Of a stretch of 64,000 nt of DNA, positions 54,841 through 63,515 are shown piece after piece. Under the pieces are notes generated by a model. The model had not been told where the DNA came from. It searched no databases and was given only the letters and a program-made list of their open reading frames with translations. The stretch lies in the NCBI RefSeq assembly GCF_016901835.1, contig NZ_JACJKX010000001.1, positions 124,001 through 188,000 of the forward strand, in the 5' to 3' direction. Source of the DNA: Parasutterella secunda. GTDB lineage: Bacteria; Pseudomonadota; Gammaproteobacteria; Burkholderiales; Burkholderiaceae_F. How positions within the stretch are numbered: the first letter of the stretch is position 1; each line of letters opens with the position of its first letter. Position numbers and translations under genes: made by a program.

Positions 54841-56562
54841 CTAAAACCGTAAATGAAGACGATCCATTAAGGAGTTAATCACGGGGTCGTCAGCATTTTC
54901 TTTGAGCAACGGACGCAAAATTTTCATGGCTTTGGCAGTTTGCCCCTGGGCTTGATAGACCTCAACCAAGTGAAGCAAGATCTCTTTGTCATTGAGCTTT
55001 TTGACAGCCTTCTCAAGGAAATTCTGAGCTTTCTCAAGGTCTCCCTCTCGGAAATACAACCAACCCATGGAATCTAAGAAAGCAGCGTTGTCCGGTTCCA
55101 TGGTCAAGGCTTTTTCAATCAAAGGACGAGCCTGTTTGAGCTTAATGTTATTGTCAATCCAGAGATAGCCGAGGGTATTGTAGAAATCCGCTTCGTTAGG
55201 GTAGTAGCCGATGGCATCCTGCAAATATTTTTCTGCTTCATCGAGCTTTTTGAGCTCGTTGGCCATAATGGCACACTGGAACAATAATGTGGCATTTTCT
55301 TTATCGGTTGCCAAAGCTTCTTTCATGGTTGAGTAAGCTTTTGATGTTCGTCCGGCCTCATAAAGAATTTGGGCTCTTTTGTGTAAAAATTCCGTTCTAA
55401 CTTTTCCCTCGACTTTAGTTTCGGCAAGGATGTCGATTGCCGCATCATACTTTTTCTCTGCCGCCAAGCTTTGTGCGAGCAGAAGTCGGGATTGAGGGAA
55501 AAATTCGCTCGACGCGTCGACTTGTTTAAACCAGTCGGCAGCAGCTCCGTAGTGCTTTTGTTTATAGTCGATGATTCCGAGAGAAAGATAGGCTCGGGGT
55601 AAGCGATCAAGCAGTACTTTTTGATCTTTAGCCAATCGTTCAAACGTCATCAGATATCGCTTGGTTTCGTCTGTCAGACCAACCGTGTCGCAAACGGTTG
55701 CAAGAGTGAAGGCCAAGCTTGGCAAGGTTTGTGAAAAAGGTTCAAGAATTTGAATCTGTTTTTGCACCCCGCTCTTATTTTGAGTCCGCGCATAGGCTTT
55801 AGCTAAGCCCAACTGAGCGTCATAGTCTTTAGGGTGTTTTTTTACGAATTGCTCCAGTATGGAGATGGCTTGAGAAGCGTGTTTAGCCATCAAGATATCG
55901 GCATATTCGAGCAACGCTGAGGTGTTATCGGGAAGTTGTTGCCAGGCGAGTCTAGCGTAACGTTCGGCTTGTTCAGAATCACCCGTGCGGCGATAGAGTT
56001 TGGAAAGAGCCAGCGCAGCCTCTTTCCGGTCTTTACAAAGGGAGGCAAGAGGACGGACAAAAGCCAATACCTGTTGAGGCTGCTTTGTACCGATTTCAGC
56101 TTGTCTGACTATGGCTTTGAAGCGCGATAACTTCTCGGATTCCGTTGAAGCCTGAGCCAGGAGTTCTTTGGCTCGAGTTAACTGACTTTCACCTAGCTCA
56201 CCCTGACGAAGCTCCGTCAACAGGTTGGCGAGCCGAGCATCGGAATTTTTAGGTGACAGGTCTTCCCAAAGCTTGGCAGCTTCGCCTGCCTGCTCGAAGG
56301 CTCGTGCGCCGTCGGCAATTTCAAAGGCCCGTTTGGCTAAACGGGGATCCTTCGTTGTTCTCGCTGTTTGCATGTAGGTTTGAAAGGCGGTCGCAGGATC
56401 GTTTCGTTGCAGAGCAAATTCGGAGGCGATGATCTGAAACAACAAGCCCCCTGTTAATTCAACGTTGGGCAAAGTTTCTTTGGCCCAGCTGCTATTGATC
56501 AGACAAACAAGTGCGGCGGCTGAGCAAAGCGATTTTTTTAGGAAAGAAAGCTTAACTGGCAT
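54841..56562 (-). CDS. Periplasmic TPR-repeat protein
   Basis: A 573-residue protein from ATG 56562: a signal peptide (FLKKSLCSAAALVC, ending WAKE) and many TPR helical hairpins through to the C-terminus (for example YNTLGYLWIDNN and FLDSMGWLYFREGDLEKA). TPR scaffolds bind other proteins. The gene next to lolB is common in betaproteobacteria, suggesting an outer-membrane or lipoprotein role (inference). It is divergent from mutY across 53 bases. Its function is not established. Confidence 0.82.
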   Translation of the reverse strand: MPVKLSFLKKSLCSAAALVCLINSSWAKETLPNVELTGGLLFQIIASEFALQRNDPATAFQTYMQTARTTKDPRLAKRAFEIADGARAFEQAGEAAKLWEDLSPKNSDARLANLLTELRQGELGESQLTRAKELLAQASTESEKLSRFKAIVRQAEIGTKQPQQVLAFVRPLASLCKDRKEAALALSKLYRRTGDSEQAERYARLAWQQLPDNTSALLEYADILMAKHASQAISILEQFVKKHPKDYDAQLGLAKAYARTQNKSGVQKQIQILEPFSQTLPSLAFTLATVCDTVGLTDETKRYLMTFERLAKDQKVLLDRLPRAYLSLGIIDYKQKHYGAAADWFKQVDASSEFFPQSRLLLAQSLAAEKKYDAAIDILAETKVEGKVRTEFLHKRAQILYEAGRTSKAYSTMKEALATDKENATLLFQCAIMANELKKLDEAEKYLQDAIGYYPNEADFYNTLGYLWIDNNIKLKQARPLIEKALTMEPDNAAFLDSMGWLYFREGDLEKAQNFLEKAVKKLNDKEILLHLVEVYQAQGQTAKAMKILRPLLKENADDPVINSLMDRLHLRF

Positions 56563-56615
56563 GGCTATATAATCCAACACAACCCAGCAATTGTACTGTT
56601 TTCCTCAGAAATTCA

Positions 56616-57653
56616 ATGCAAACGAAACAATTCTCAAAGATTCTTATTGATTGGCAAAAAATTCATGGCAGACACAACCTGCCGTGGCAGGTTGCGCAAC
56701 CTTATGCCCGTTGGATTTCCGAAATCATGTTGCAGCAGACTCAGGTAAGTACCGTCATTGAATATTTTGAACGATTTATGAGGCGCTTCCCGACGGTGCA
56801 GGACTTGGCTCAGGCCTCAGAAGATGAGGTGATGCAGTATTGGTCGGGGCTTGGGTATTACTCCAGAGCCAGAAATTTACATCGCGCAGCCAAAATAATC
56901 GTAGAGCAGTTGGACGGTCAATTTCCTCAAACCCGTGAGCAATGGGAATCTCTTCCGGGGGTCGGAAGAAGCACTGCTGCGGCGATTGTTGCATTCAGTT
57001 TCGGGGTAAGAGAGACGATTCTTGACGGCAATGTAAAACGTGTGCTGATGAGGATATATGCTTTGCAAAGCAGCGCAGATGATCGGCAAACCGTTAAAGA
57101 ATTGTGGACTTTAGCTGAGAGTTTGTTGCCGCAACAAGATTTGGATGCTTACATTCAGGGATTGATGGATTTGGGAGCAACGATTTGTTCTCGCAATCCG
57201 AAATGCATTCTTTGTCCTTTTAAAGAGCGATGCAAGGCATTTAGTTTGGGACTGCAAAATGATATTCCCAAACCTAAAAAAAGAAGCCGACGCCCCCAAC
57301 AGGAAAGAACTTTTCTGCTGATATGGTGCGAAGATCAATGTTTTTTACAAAAAAGAACGGGTAAAGGGGTTTGGAAAGGGCTTTACAGTTTGCCGGAGAT
57401 GGATGCAATAAAAACAGAGGACGAAGTTCGGGATGTCGTTGAACAGATGGGATTGACGGTTAGAAATTCGCGTGAACTTGAGCCATTTCAGCACGATTTC
57501 TCCCATTACCGATTAATTCTGCATCCGGTGGCCGTTAACGTAACGTCTAAAGAAAATGCCTGTTTGCAAGGACGTTGGGTCGGACTGCAGGATTTACCGG
57601 ATGTGGGGGTGCCTGCCCCCATCCGTTCTCTGTTGGAGTCATTCCTTGGTTAG
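56616..57653 (+). CDS. mutY: A/G-specific adenine glycosylase MutY
   Basis: A 345-residue glycosylase with the catalytic Glu in SEIMLQQTQV (E36), the helix-hairpin-helix LPGVGRSTAAAI with Asp in LDGNVKR, a 4Fe-4S cluster motif (CSRNPKCILCPFKERC) and a C-terminal MutT-like domain. It removes A mispaired with 8-oxoG. The first cysteine spacing is five residues, one fewer than the usual six. The stop overlaps convergent rapZ by four bases. Confidence 0.93.
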   Translation: MQTKQFSKILIDWQKIHGRHNLPWQVAQPYARWISEIMLQQTQVSTVIEYFERFMRRFPTVQDLAQASEDEVMQYWSGLGYYSRARNLHRAAKIIVEQLDGQFPQTREQWESLPGVGRSTAAAIVAFSFGVRETILDGNVKRVLMRIYALQSSADDRQTVKELWTLAESLLPQQDLDAYIQGLMDLGATICSRNPKCILCPFKERCKAFSLGLQNDIPKPKKRSRRPQQERTFLLIWCEDQCFLQKRTGKGVWKGLYSLPEMDAIKTEDEVRDVVEQMGLTVRNSRELEPFQHDFSHYRLILHPVAVNVTSKENACLQGRWVGLQDLPDVGVPAPIRSLLESFLG

Positions 57654-58546
57654 GCTGCCTGAGACATTCCTTTAACTGGAGTTCTGGCTTGTCCGATAAT
57701 GCGATGCCGGATAGCGACAGAGGGCATTTTTTGAGCAAAGTACTTGGCTAATGTTTCAGCGACATAAACCGATCGATGCTGTCCCCCGGTGCAACCGATA
57801 GAAACTGTCAGATAATGACGATTGGTTGCCTGATAACTGGGCAGCCACTTTTCAATAAAGTGGGTGATATCGCTGATCATTTCAACAGCGTCCGGTTGAT
57901 TTTGCATGAAAGCGATGACCGCTTCGTCTTTGCCGGTCAGGGCGCGAAGTTCGGGGTCATAGTACGGATTGGGTAAATTACGCACATCAAAAACGAGGTC
58001 CGCAGCCGTAGGAATGCCGTGTTTGTAGCCGAAGGATTCAAACGTCAGGGTTAAGTCGGCGTGCGGAGCATCAGCAAAATCTTTCACCCAGGTTCTCAAA
58101 GTATTGCTTTGCAGATGGGTCGTATCCACGACCTGAGCTTGAACGCTATAAGGCTCCATCAGTTCGCGCTCTTTGGTGATCACTTCCGATAGAGTGAGCG
58201 TGTGTGTGTCGGAGCTGAAGCGAAGAGTGAGCGGGTGGCGCCTGCGGGTTTCGGAGAAGCGCTGAAGTAACTCAGGAGTGGATGCTGTTAAAAACAGAAT
58301 CCGCACGTCCCAGTCTTTCTGAGCGTTGAGTTCCTCAATGAGTTTTTCCGGTTCATAACCTTCAAAATCGCTTCGAGCATCAATAGCGAAGGCAACATAA
58401 TCTTGAGATTGCTGAAGTGTTTTGGCAACAGGAATCACAAAAGAAAGAGGCAGGTTGTCAATACAATAGTAGCCGCTGTCTTCTAATTGTCGGATAGCAA
58501 CGGATTTGCCGGAGCCGGAAAGACCGGTAACGATGATGAGCTTCAT
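57650..58546 (-). CDS. rapZ: RNase adapter protein RapZ
   Basis: A 298-residue protein with Walker A GLSGSGKS (8-15), the DARSDFEG loop and the C-terminal RNA-binding/GGQHRSV motif (CTGGQHRSVYVAE). In E. coli RapZ adapts RNase E for decay of GlmZ, controlling glucosamine-6-phosphate synthesis. It follows ptsN by 42 bases, as in the classical rpoN-hpf-ptsN-rapZ order. Confidence 0.93.
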   Translation of the reverse strand: MKLIIVTGLSGSGKSVAIRQLEDSGYYCIDNLPLSFVIPVAKTLQQSQDYVAFAIDARSDFEGYEPEKLIEELNAQKDWDVRILFLTASTPELLQRFSETRRRHPLTLRFSSDTHTLTLSEVITKERELMEPYSVQAQVVDTTHLQSNTLRTWVKDFADAPHADLTLTFESFGYKHGIPTAADLVFDVRNLPNPYYDPELRALTGKDEAVIAFMQNQPDAVEMISDITHFIEKWLPSYQATNRHYLTVSIGCTGGQHRSVYVAETLAKYFAQKMPSVAIRHRIIGQARTPVKGMSQAA

Positions 58547-58588
58547 AAAAGGTCCCCTACCAAACGCCAGACTATTCTAACGAAAACC

Positions 58589-59188
58589 TTAAGCGTTGTT
58601 TTCAACAGCAGCAACGACTAATGATTCCTCTTCTTCTTTTCGTTGCGCTTTGACTTCTTCGTTGAGCAGATCCCATTCATTTTCCAGAGCGTCTTCCTGA
58701 GACTCTCTGGCAAGAACCGTCGGTGCAGTCCAGTTCATGATAGCAGAGCAAATCTCGACAGCATTTTCAGCTTTTCTGAGATCGGCACATAACGTTTTGT
58801 TTTCCAACATGGCGATGCATTCGCGCAAAAGCGGGAGGTATTCATCGTCATTATCGGTTTTAGGCACAATCAGGAAAAAGAAAATATCAACCGGTTTATT
58901 GTCGTAAGGCGGAGGATCAATGTGAATAGGGCGTTGCAACAATACGATCGTAATGAGAGGGCGCTTTAACCCCTCGATTTCACAGTGAGGTAACGTGACT
59001 CCTGCGCCGATGGCATTATTGCCGAGACGCTCTCTTGCGTAAAGAGCTTCAAAAACCTGGGTGTGAGCAACGCCTGACATCTGAAAGGCCAAACAAGCTT
59101 CCTCGAACACCCGCTTTTTGGTTGCTCGTTGCATCGAGTTAAAAAAGATGACGTTTGATGAAGATAGATAAGGATATATCTGGTTCAT
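58589..59188 (-). CDS. ptsN: PTS EIIA-Ntr regulatory protein PtsN
   Basis: A 199-residue EIIA-like protein with the phosphorylated His in GAGVTLPHCEI and the VDIFFFLIVP strand. The family is about 150-165 residues; here some 45 acidic/Ala residues are added at the C-terminus. It acts in the nitrogen PTS cascade controlling potassium and envelope functions. Its partners EI-Ntr and NPr are not in the window. It lies 10 bases after lptB, where rpoN and hpf usually intervene. Confidence 0.9.
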   Translation of the reverse strand: MNQIYPYLSSSNVIFFNSMQRATKKRVFEEACLAFQMSGVAHTQVFEALYARERLGNNAIGAGVTLPHCEIEGLKRPLITIVLLQRPIHIDPPPYDNKPVDIFFFLIVPKTDNDDEYLPLLRECIAMLENKTLCADLRKAENAVEICSAIMNWTAPTVLARESQEDALENEWDLLNEEVKAQRKEEEESLVVAAVENNA

Positions 59189-59198
59189 CGAATCTTCT

Positions 59199-60044
59199 TT
59201 ACATGGTAAAGGTTGTACCTAAATAGGCACGTCGCACTGCCTCGTTAGCAATGATGTCTTTCGGGTGCCCACTGGCCAGAACTCCGCCGTCACAAATAAT
59301 GTAGGCGTGGTCGCAAATGCCCAGCGTTTCACGAACATTGTGGTCAGTAATCAATACCCCGATTCCACGGTTTTTAAGGAAACGGATGATGCGTTGAATT
59401 TCAATGACGGCAATCGGGTCAACGCCGGCAAAAGGTTCATCAAGCAAAATGAACTTTGGTTCGGCGGCCAGCGCACGGGCAATTTCGGTGCGTCGTCTTT
59501 CACCGCCCGATAAACTCATCGCGGGGTTCGTTCTCAGACGAGAAATTTGCAACTCATCGAGCAAATCATCGAGTTTTTTATCAATGGCGGCCCTTGTGTA
59601 GCTCTTGCCGTTTTCATCGTGCTGCAGCTCTAAAATGGCACGAATATTTTCTTCTACCGTCATCCGACGGAAAACAGAAGCTTCCTGGGGCAGATAGGAC
59701 ACGCCCATTCTGGAACGTTTGTAAATGGGTAAGTGAGAGATGGACTGACCATTTAACTCGATCGTGCCTCCGTCGGAGACAATCAAACCGACCACCATGT
59801 TAAAGGTTGTGGTTTTACCGGCACCGTTCGGTCCGAGAAGTCCGACTACTTCACCGCTTTTGACTTCTAAAGAAACATCCTGAACGACCCAACGGCTGCC
59901 ATAACGCTTTTTTAAACCAACGGCACGAAGTGTATTGACAGCAGAAACCGAAGCGACTTCCGAGGCTTCATTTTCTTCGTTTGATTGTTGTTCAAGTGAT
60001 TGCACTTTAATTTCCGTTTTTTCTTCTGTGGTCGGCACGGTCAT
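59199..60044 (-). CDS. lptB: LPS export ABC transporter ATPase LptB
   Basis: A 281-residue ABC ATPase with Walker [10 protein letters not shown], signature LSGGERRR and Walker [14 protein letters not shown]. It powers LPS extraction by LptFG. About 40 acidic residues (Glu/Ser/Gln-rich) precede the core, absent from typical LptB of about 240. ATG 60044 is used, though its AAAGGA site abuts it; a GTG two codons later would have better spacing. Confidence 0.93.
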   Translation of the reverse strand: MTVPTTEEKTEIKVQSLEQQSNEENEASEVASVSAVNTLRAVGLKKRYGSRWVVQDVSLEVKSGEVVGLLGPNGAGKTTTFNMVVGLIVSDGGTIELNGQSISHLPIYKRSRMGVSYLPQEASVFRRMTVEENIRAILELQHDENGKSYTRAAIDKKLDDLLDELQISRLRTNPAMSLSGGERRRTEIARALAAEPKFILLDEPFAGVDPIAVIEIQRIIRFLKNRGIGVLITDHNVRETLGICDHAYIICDGGVLASGHPKDIIANEAVRRAYLGTTFTM

Positions 60045-60064
60045 TCCTTTTATCGTTTGTGATC

Positions 60065-60583
60065 TCAACGGGCTTTATTGCGTGGGGCAATAACAGTACT
60101 GGCCCGACCGCTACTGCTGCCTTGAATAATTGTACGTGAGCGAACCGTATCGTAAACAATTTTATTGCCGCGAGCTCTGTCTTTGACAATACCGTTTTCG
60201 GAACGCTCAACAACGGCCTTACCCGTTAACGTTACGATACCGGTACGTTCTTCATAGACAATTTCCTGAGCTTGCCCGGCAATCCATTCTTCAACACCCT
60301 TGACCTTCTGATCCCGACGCTGACGGAACGTGGCGACATTGCCTGTAAGGGTTGCCTTGCGATAACCGGTAGAGGTTTCCTGCAAGATGAGTTTTTGGCC
60401 GGTCAATCTCATCGTGCCCTGGTTTACATGGACAGATCCCGTATAGGTGGCAATCTGTTTGATTTCATCACCAAAGAAATGATCTGCCTGAATTTCAATC
60501 GGTTGTTCCCGGTCCTTTGTTTCTGCCTGAGCCAAAGGCAAGGCCAGAGCCAAAACAAAAGCGGCCAGTAAGCATCGTTTCAT
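60065..60583 (-). CDS. lptA: LPS periplasmic bridge protein LptA
   Basis: A 172-residue protein with signal peptide ([10 protein letters not shown]) and the OstA/LptA beta-jellyroll ([27 protein letters not shown]). It polymerises into the periplasmic bridge that carries LPS. It sits between lptC (8 bases upstream) and lptB in the usual order. Confidence 0.92.
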   Translation of the reverse strand: MKRCLLAAFVLALALPLAQAETKDREQPIEIQADHFFGDEIKQIATYTGSVHVNQGTMRLTGQKLILQETSTGYRKATLTGNVATFRQRRDQKVKGVEEWIAGQAQEIVYEERTGIVTLTGKAVVERSENGIVKDRARGNKIVYDTVRSRTIIQGSSSGRASTVIAPRNKAR

Positions 60584-60591
60584 GTTCAGTC

Positions 60592-61179
60592 CTATTTGAG
60601 TAAATTCTTCGAACCGCTTCTCGGTTCGATCACGGTGGTTACACGACTTTTGAGTTCAACAGTACGAGACAAATTGTCAAACACCATGCCAGTGCCGCGG
60701 GCTCTATCATTGCCGCTGAACATCTCCACAACATCATCGCTCACAAATCGGTTGGTATCGGGATACACCGTCATGCTTTGAGTTTCAAGACGACTGGCTG
60801 CTGTATTGCCGCTTGCCGCTCGAGAGACCACAACGTCACCTTCGAAGACGAATGTTTCTCCCGCATCGGTACTGCGTCCTTTGAGTGCTTCGGCGTGTGT
60901 GATCGGTTCATCGGGCGAAATCGTTGTGGCACGAGGCTTCACCATTAAGATGGTGTCGTTGGAATAGTGCATGAATTCTGCGGCCTGCAGTCGTGTCTGG
61001 GCAACGCCTTGCTCATTGAAATCAATAATTGTTGTGTCTGAGGCAATAAAATCCGGAGAGTCCTCGCTTGGGACATAGCGCAAATTGCTGAAAGTAGCCT
61101 GCATGGCGTACCAGTAACTGGCAGCAATGAGGATCAGCAACAAAACAATGGCAATGATGGCGGTCAGTCTTTCGCGCAT
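60592..61179 (-). CDS. lptC: LPS export protein LptC
   Basis: A 195-residue bitopic inner-membrane protein: one N-terminal helix (about 6-27) and a periplasmic LptC domain (DFNEQGVAQTRLQAAEFMHY in part). It passes LPS from LptBFG to LptA. It starts 12 bases after kdsC. Confidence 0.9.
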   Translation of the reverse strand: MRERLTAIIAIVLLLILIAASYWYAMQATFSNLRYVPSEDSPDFIASDTTIIDFNEQGVAQTRLQAAEFMHYSNDTILMVKPRATTISPDEPITHAEALKGRSTDAGETFVFEGDVVVSRAASGNTAASRLETQSMTVYPDTNRFVSDDVVEMFSGNDRARGTGMVFDNLSRTVELKSRVTTVIEPRSGSKNLLK

Positions 61180-61191
61180 ATTTCTCTCAAA

Positions 61192-61743
61192 TCAATAGCG
61201 GTGTCGAGCCTGGGGATCAGGGTGTAAAAACATTGTTTCAATCGTATTTTCCCACTTCCCTTGGGCTTTTAAAATATATTCGGCGAGCTCTCTGACAGCA
61301 CCGGCTCCTCCGGGGTGTCGGCTCTTGAAGTCAGCTAAGTGCTCGATTTCCTCTACGGCATTACAAGGGCAGGCTTTAAGTCCTACCTTTTGGATCACCG
61401 CATAGTCAGGCAAATCATCACCGATGTAGGCGATCTCTTGGGCGGTGAGCGAGGTGTCAGAGAGCAACTGCTCGAGCCCTTTGACCTTATCACGCTGCCC
61501 CTGGAGTACGTTTGTAATGCCCAGTTCTTGCGTGCGTTTTTTAAGGATTTCTGAGCTTCTGGCTGTCAAAATCGCTACGTCAATACCGTTGGCTAGTAGC
61601 ATTTTAATGCCTAAACCGTCTTTGACATCAAAAGCTTTAAAAAGTTCGCCTTCATTGCCGATATAAATTTTGCCGTCGGTTAAGACACCGTCGACATCAC
61701 AAATCAACAATTTAATTTTTTGAGCCTTTTGCAATAACGTCAT
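61192..61743 (-). CDS. kdsC: Kdo-8-phosphate phosphatase KdsC
   Basis: A 183-residue HAD phosphatase with motif I ICDVDGVLTDG and late motif YIGDDLPDY. It makes Kdo for the LPS core. The ATG overlaps the kdsD stop (ATGA). Confidence 0.94.
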   Translation of the reverse strand: MTLLQKAQKIKLLICDVDGVLTDGKIYIGNEGELFKAFDVKDGLGIKMLLANGIDVAILTARSSEILKKRTQELGITNVLQGQRDKVKGLEQLLSDTSLTAQEIAYIGDDLPDYAVIQKVGLKACPCNAVEEIEHLADFKSRHPGGAGAVRELAEYILKAQGKWENTIETMFLHPDPQARHRY

Positions 61744-62726
61744 AATACTTTCGCCGTCATCAGGTCATGGATATGCAGAGCGCCGATCAAATGATTTCCT
61801 TCGTCGACAACCAGTAATTGGTTGCAAAGCGATTGATCGAGAATGTGAGCCGCTTCGGCAGCAAGAGCCGATTGAGCAATCGTCTTGGGCGAAGGAGTCA
61901 TAACATCGGCGATACAGATGTTGCGAATATCGCCTACTCTTTCAATCAGACGCCGTAAATCGCCTTCTGTAAAGATGCCTTTCACACAACCGTCCTTGTC
62001 AACGATAGCGGTCATGCCGATTCGTTTAAGTGTAATTTCACGAACGGCATCCAAAACCGAGACACTGTCCAAAACGCTAGGAACTTTTTCACCTTTACGC
62101 ATGACATCGCCCACATGGATCAAGAGGCGCCGTCCCAGTGCACCGCCCGGATGAGAGCGGGCAAAGTCATCAGCCGTAAATCCTTTGGCTTGAAGACAGG
62201 CGACGGCAAGCGCATCACCGAGTGCCAAAGTGGCCGTTGTGCTGGTGGTCGGAGCCAGACCTAAAGGACAAGCCTCCTGTCTGACGCCGACATCGAGATG
62301 AATGTCGGCGTATTTTGCCAGAGCGCTATCGGGGGCACTCGTCATGGCGATCAGGGGGGTTCCTTCACGTTTGATCACGGGGACAATTGTCAGGAGTTCA
62401 TTTGTCGTGCCGGAATTGGAAATGGCGATTAAAACGTCATTGCGGGTAATCATGCCGAGGTCACCGTGGGCGGCCTCACCCGCATGAACAAAAAAGGATG
62501 GGGTCCCGGTTGATGCGAGAGTAGCCGCAATTTTGCGGCCGATATGACCGCTTTTGCCGACACCGGAGACCACTACTCTGCCCTTGCAGTTTAAAAGACA
62601 TTGCACGGCATCCAAAAACTTTTGCCCTAAACGATCGGCTAAATCCGTTAAAGCCTGAGCTTCATGCTTTAGCACCGTACGGGCCAGATTCAGCGTTAAA
62701 TCGTTTGTATGTGCATGTTCAATCAT
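61740..62726 (-). CDS. kdsD: D-arabinose 5-phosphate isomerase (KdsD/KpsF)
   Basis: A 328-residue protein with an SIS domain (SGVGKSGHIGRKIAAT, ISNSGTTNE) and two C-terminal CBS domains (about 205-328, with FTEGDLRR). It converts ribulose-5-phosphate to arabinose-5-phosphate, the first step to Kdo. It heads the kdsD-kdsC-lptC-lptA-lptB-ptsN-rapZ transcript; the gap to the ABC ATPase gene upstream is 48 bases. Confidence 0.94.
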   Translation of the reverse strand: MIEHAHTNDLTLNLARTVLKHEAQALTDLADRLGQKFLDAVQCLLNCKGRVVVSGVGKSGHIGRKIAATLASTGTPSFFVHAGEAAHGDLGMITRNDVLIAISNSGTTNELLTIVPVIKREGTPLIAMTSAPDSALAKYADIHLDVGVRQEACPLGLAPTTSTTATLALGDALAVACLQAKGFTADDFARSHPGGALGRRLLIHVGDVMRKGEKVPSVLDSVSVLDAVREITLKRIGMTAIVDKDGCVKGIFTEGDLRRLIERVGDIRNICIADVMTPSPKTIAQSALAAEAAHILDQSLCNQLLVVDEGNHLIGALHIHDLMTAKVL

Positions 62727-62774
62727 TTTTCTAGGAATCCTTTTTCAATACCTTGATTTCAACAAGCGTCGAAA

Positions 62775-63512
62775 TCAGTGATTGAGTATCTTTGATAAAA
62801 ATTGTACGGCCCGTTCACTTCGGGGCTTTGTGAAAAATTCCTGAGTCGGGGCGTTTTCCAGAATTTGACCGTTTTCCATGAAAAGGACGCGATCGGCAAC
62901 TCGTCGAGCAAAGCCCATTTCGTGCGTGACGACCATCATGGTCATACCGTCCTGGGCCAATTCAACCATCACATCGAGCACTTCATTGATCATTTCAGGA
63001 TCAAGAGCTGAGGTCGGTTCGTCAAAGAGCATACAGACCGGATCCATGGCAAGGGCACGCGCAATGGCCACACGCTGCTGTTGACCACCGGAGAGTTGGC
63101 CGGGGAATTTTAGAGCATGTTCGGACAGGTGCACGCGATTGAGCAAATTGAGTCCTCGTTCGGTTGCCTCTTCACGACTGCGCCCTAAAACTTTCATCTG
63201 AGCCAAAGTGAGGTTATCGATAATAGACAGATGAGGGAACAACTCGAAATGCTGAAAAACCATTCCGATGTGCTGACGCAGCTTCGGCAAATTTGTTTTC
63301 GGATCACCGACATCGATGCCGTTGACGATAATTTTGCCTTCCTGAAAGGCTTCCAAACCGTTCACAGTTTTGATAAGTGTGGACTTGCCCGACCCGGACG
63401 GTCCGCACACTACAACAACCTCGCCTTTCTCCACACTGGCCGTGCAGTCTTTGAGAACCTGAAAGTTCTCGCTGTACCACTTGCTGACGTGTTGGATTTC
63501 AATCATTGCCAT
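62775..63512 (-). CDS. Polar amino-acid ABC transporter ATPase (GlnQ/GltL-like)
   Basis: A 245-residue ATPase with Walker A GPSGSGKST, the FQHFELFPHLS Q-loop, signature LSGGQQQR and Walker B MLFDEPTSALDP, all as in GltL/GlnQ. It would power glutamate/aspartate or glutamine uptake. The permease and binding protein genes are not adjacent: a crotonase gene precedes it by three bases, and kdsD follows. ATG 63512 or 63506 could be used. Confidence 0.87.
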   Translation of the reverse strand: MAMIEIQHVSKWYSENFQVLKDCTASVEKGEVVVVCGPSGSGKSTLIKTVNGLEAFQEGKIIVNGIDVGDPKTNLPKLRQHIGMVFQHFELFPHLSIIDNLTLAQMKVLGRSREEATERGLNLLNRVHLSEHALKFPGQLSGGQQQRVAIARALAMDPVCMLFDEPTSALDPEMINEVLDVMVELAQDGMTMMVVTHEMGFARRVADRVLFMENGQILENAPTQEFFTKPRSERAVQFLSKILNH

Positions 63513-63515
63513 TGT

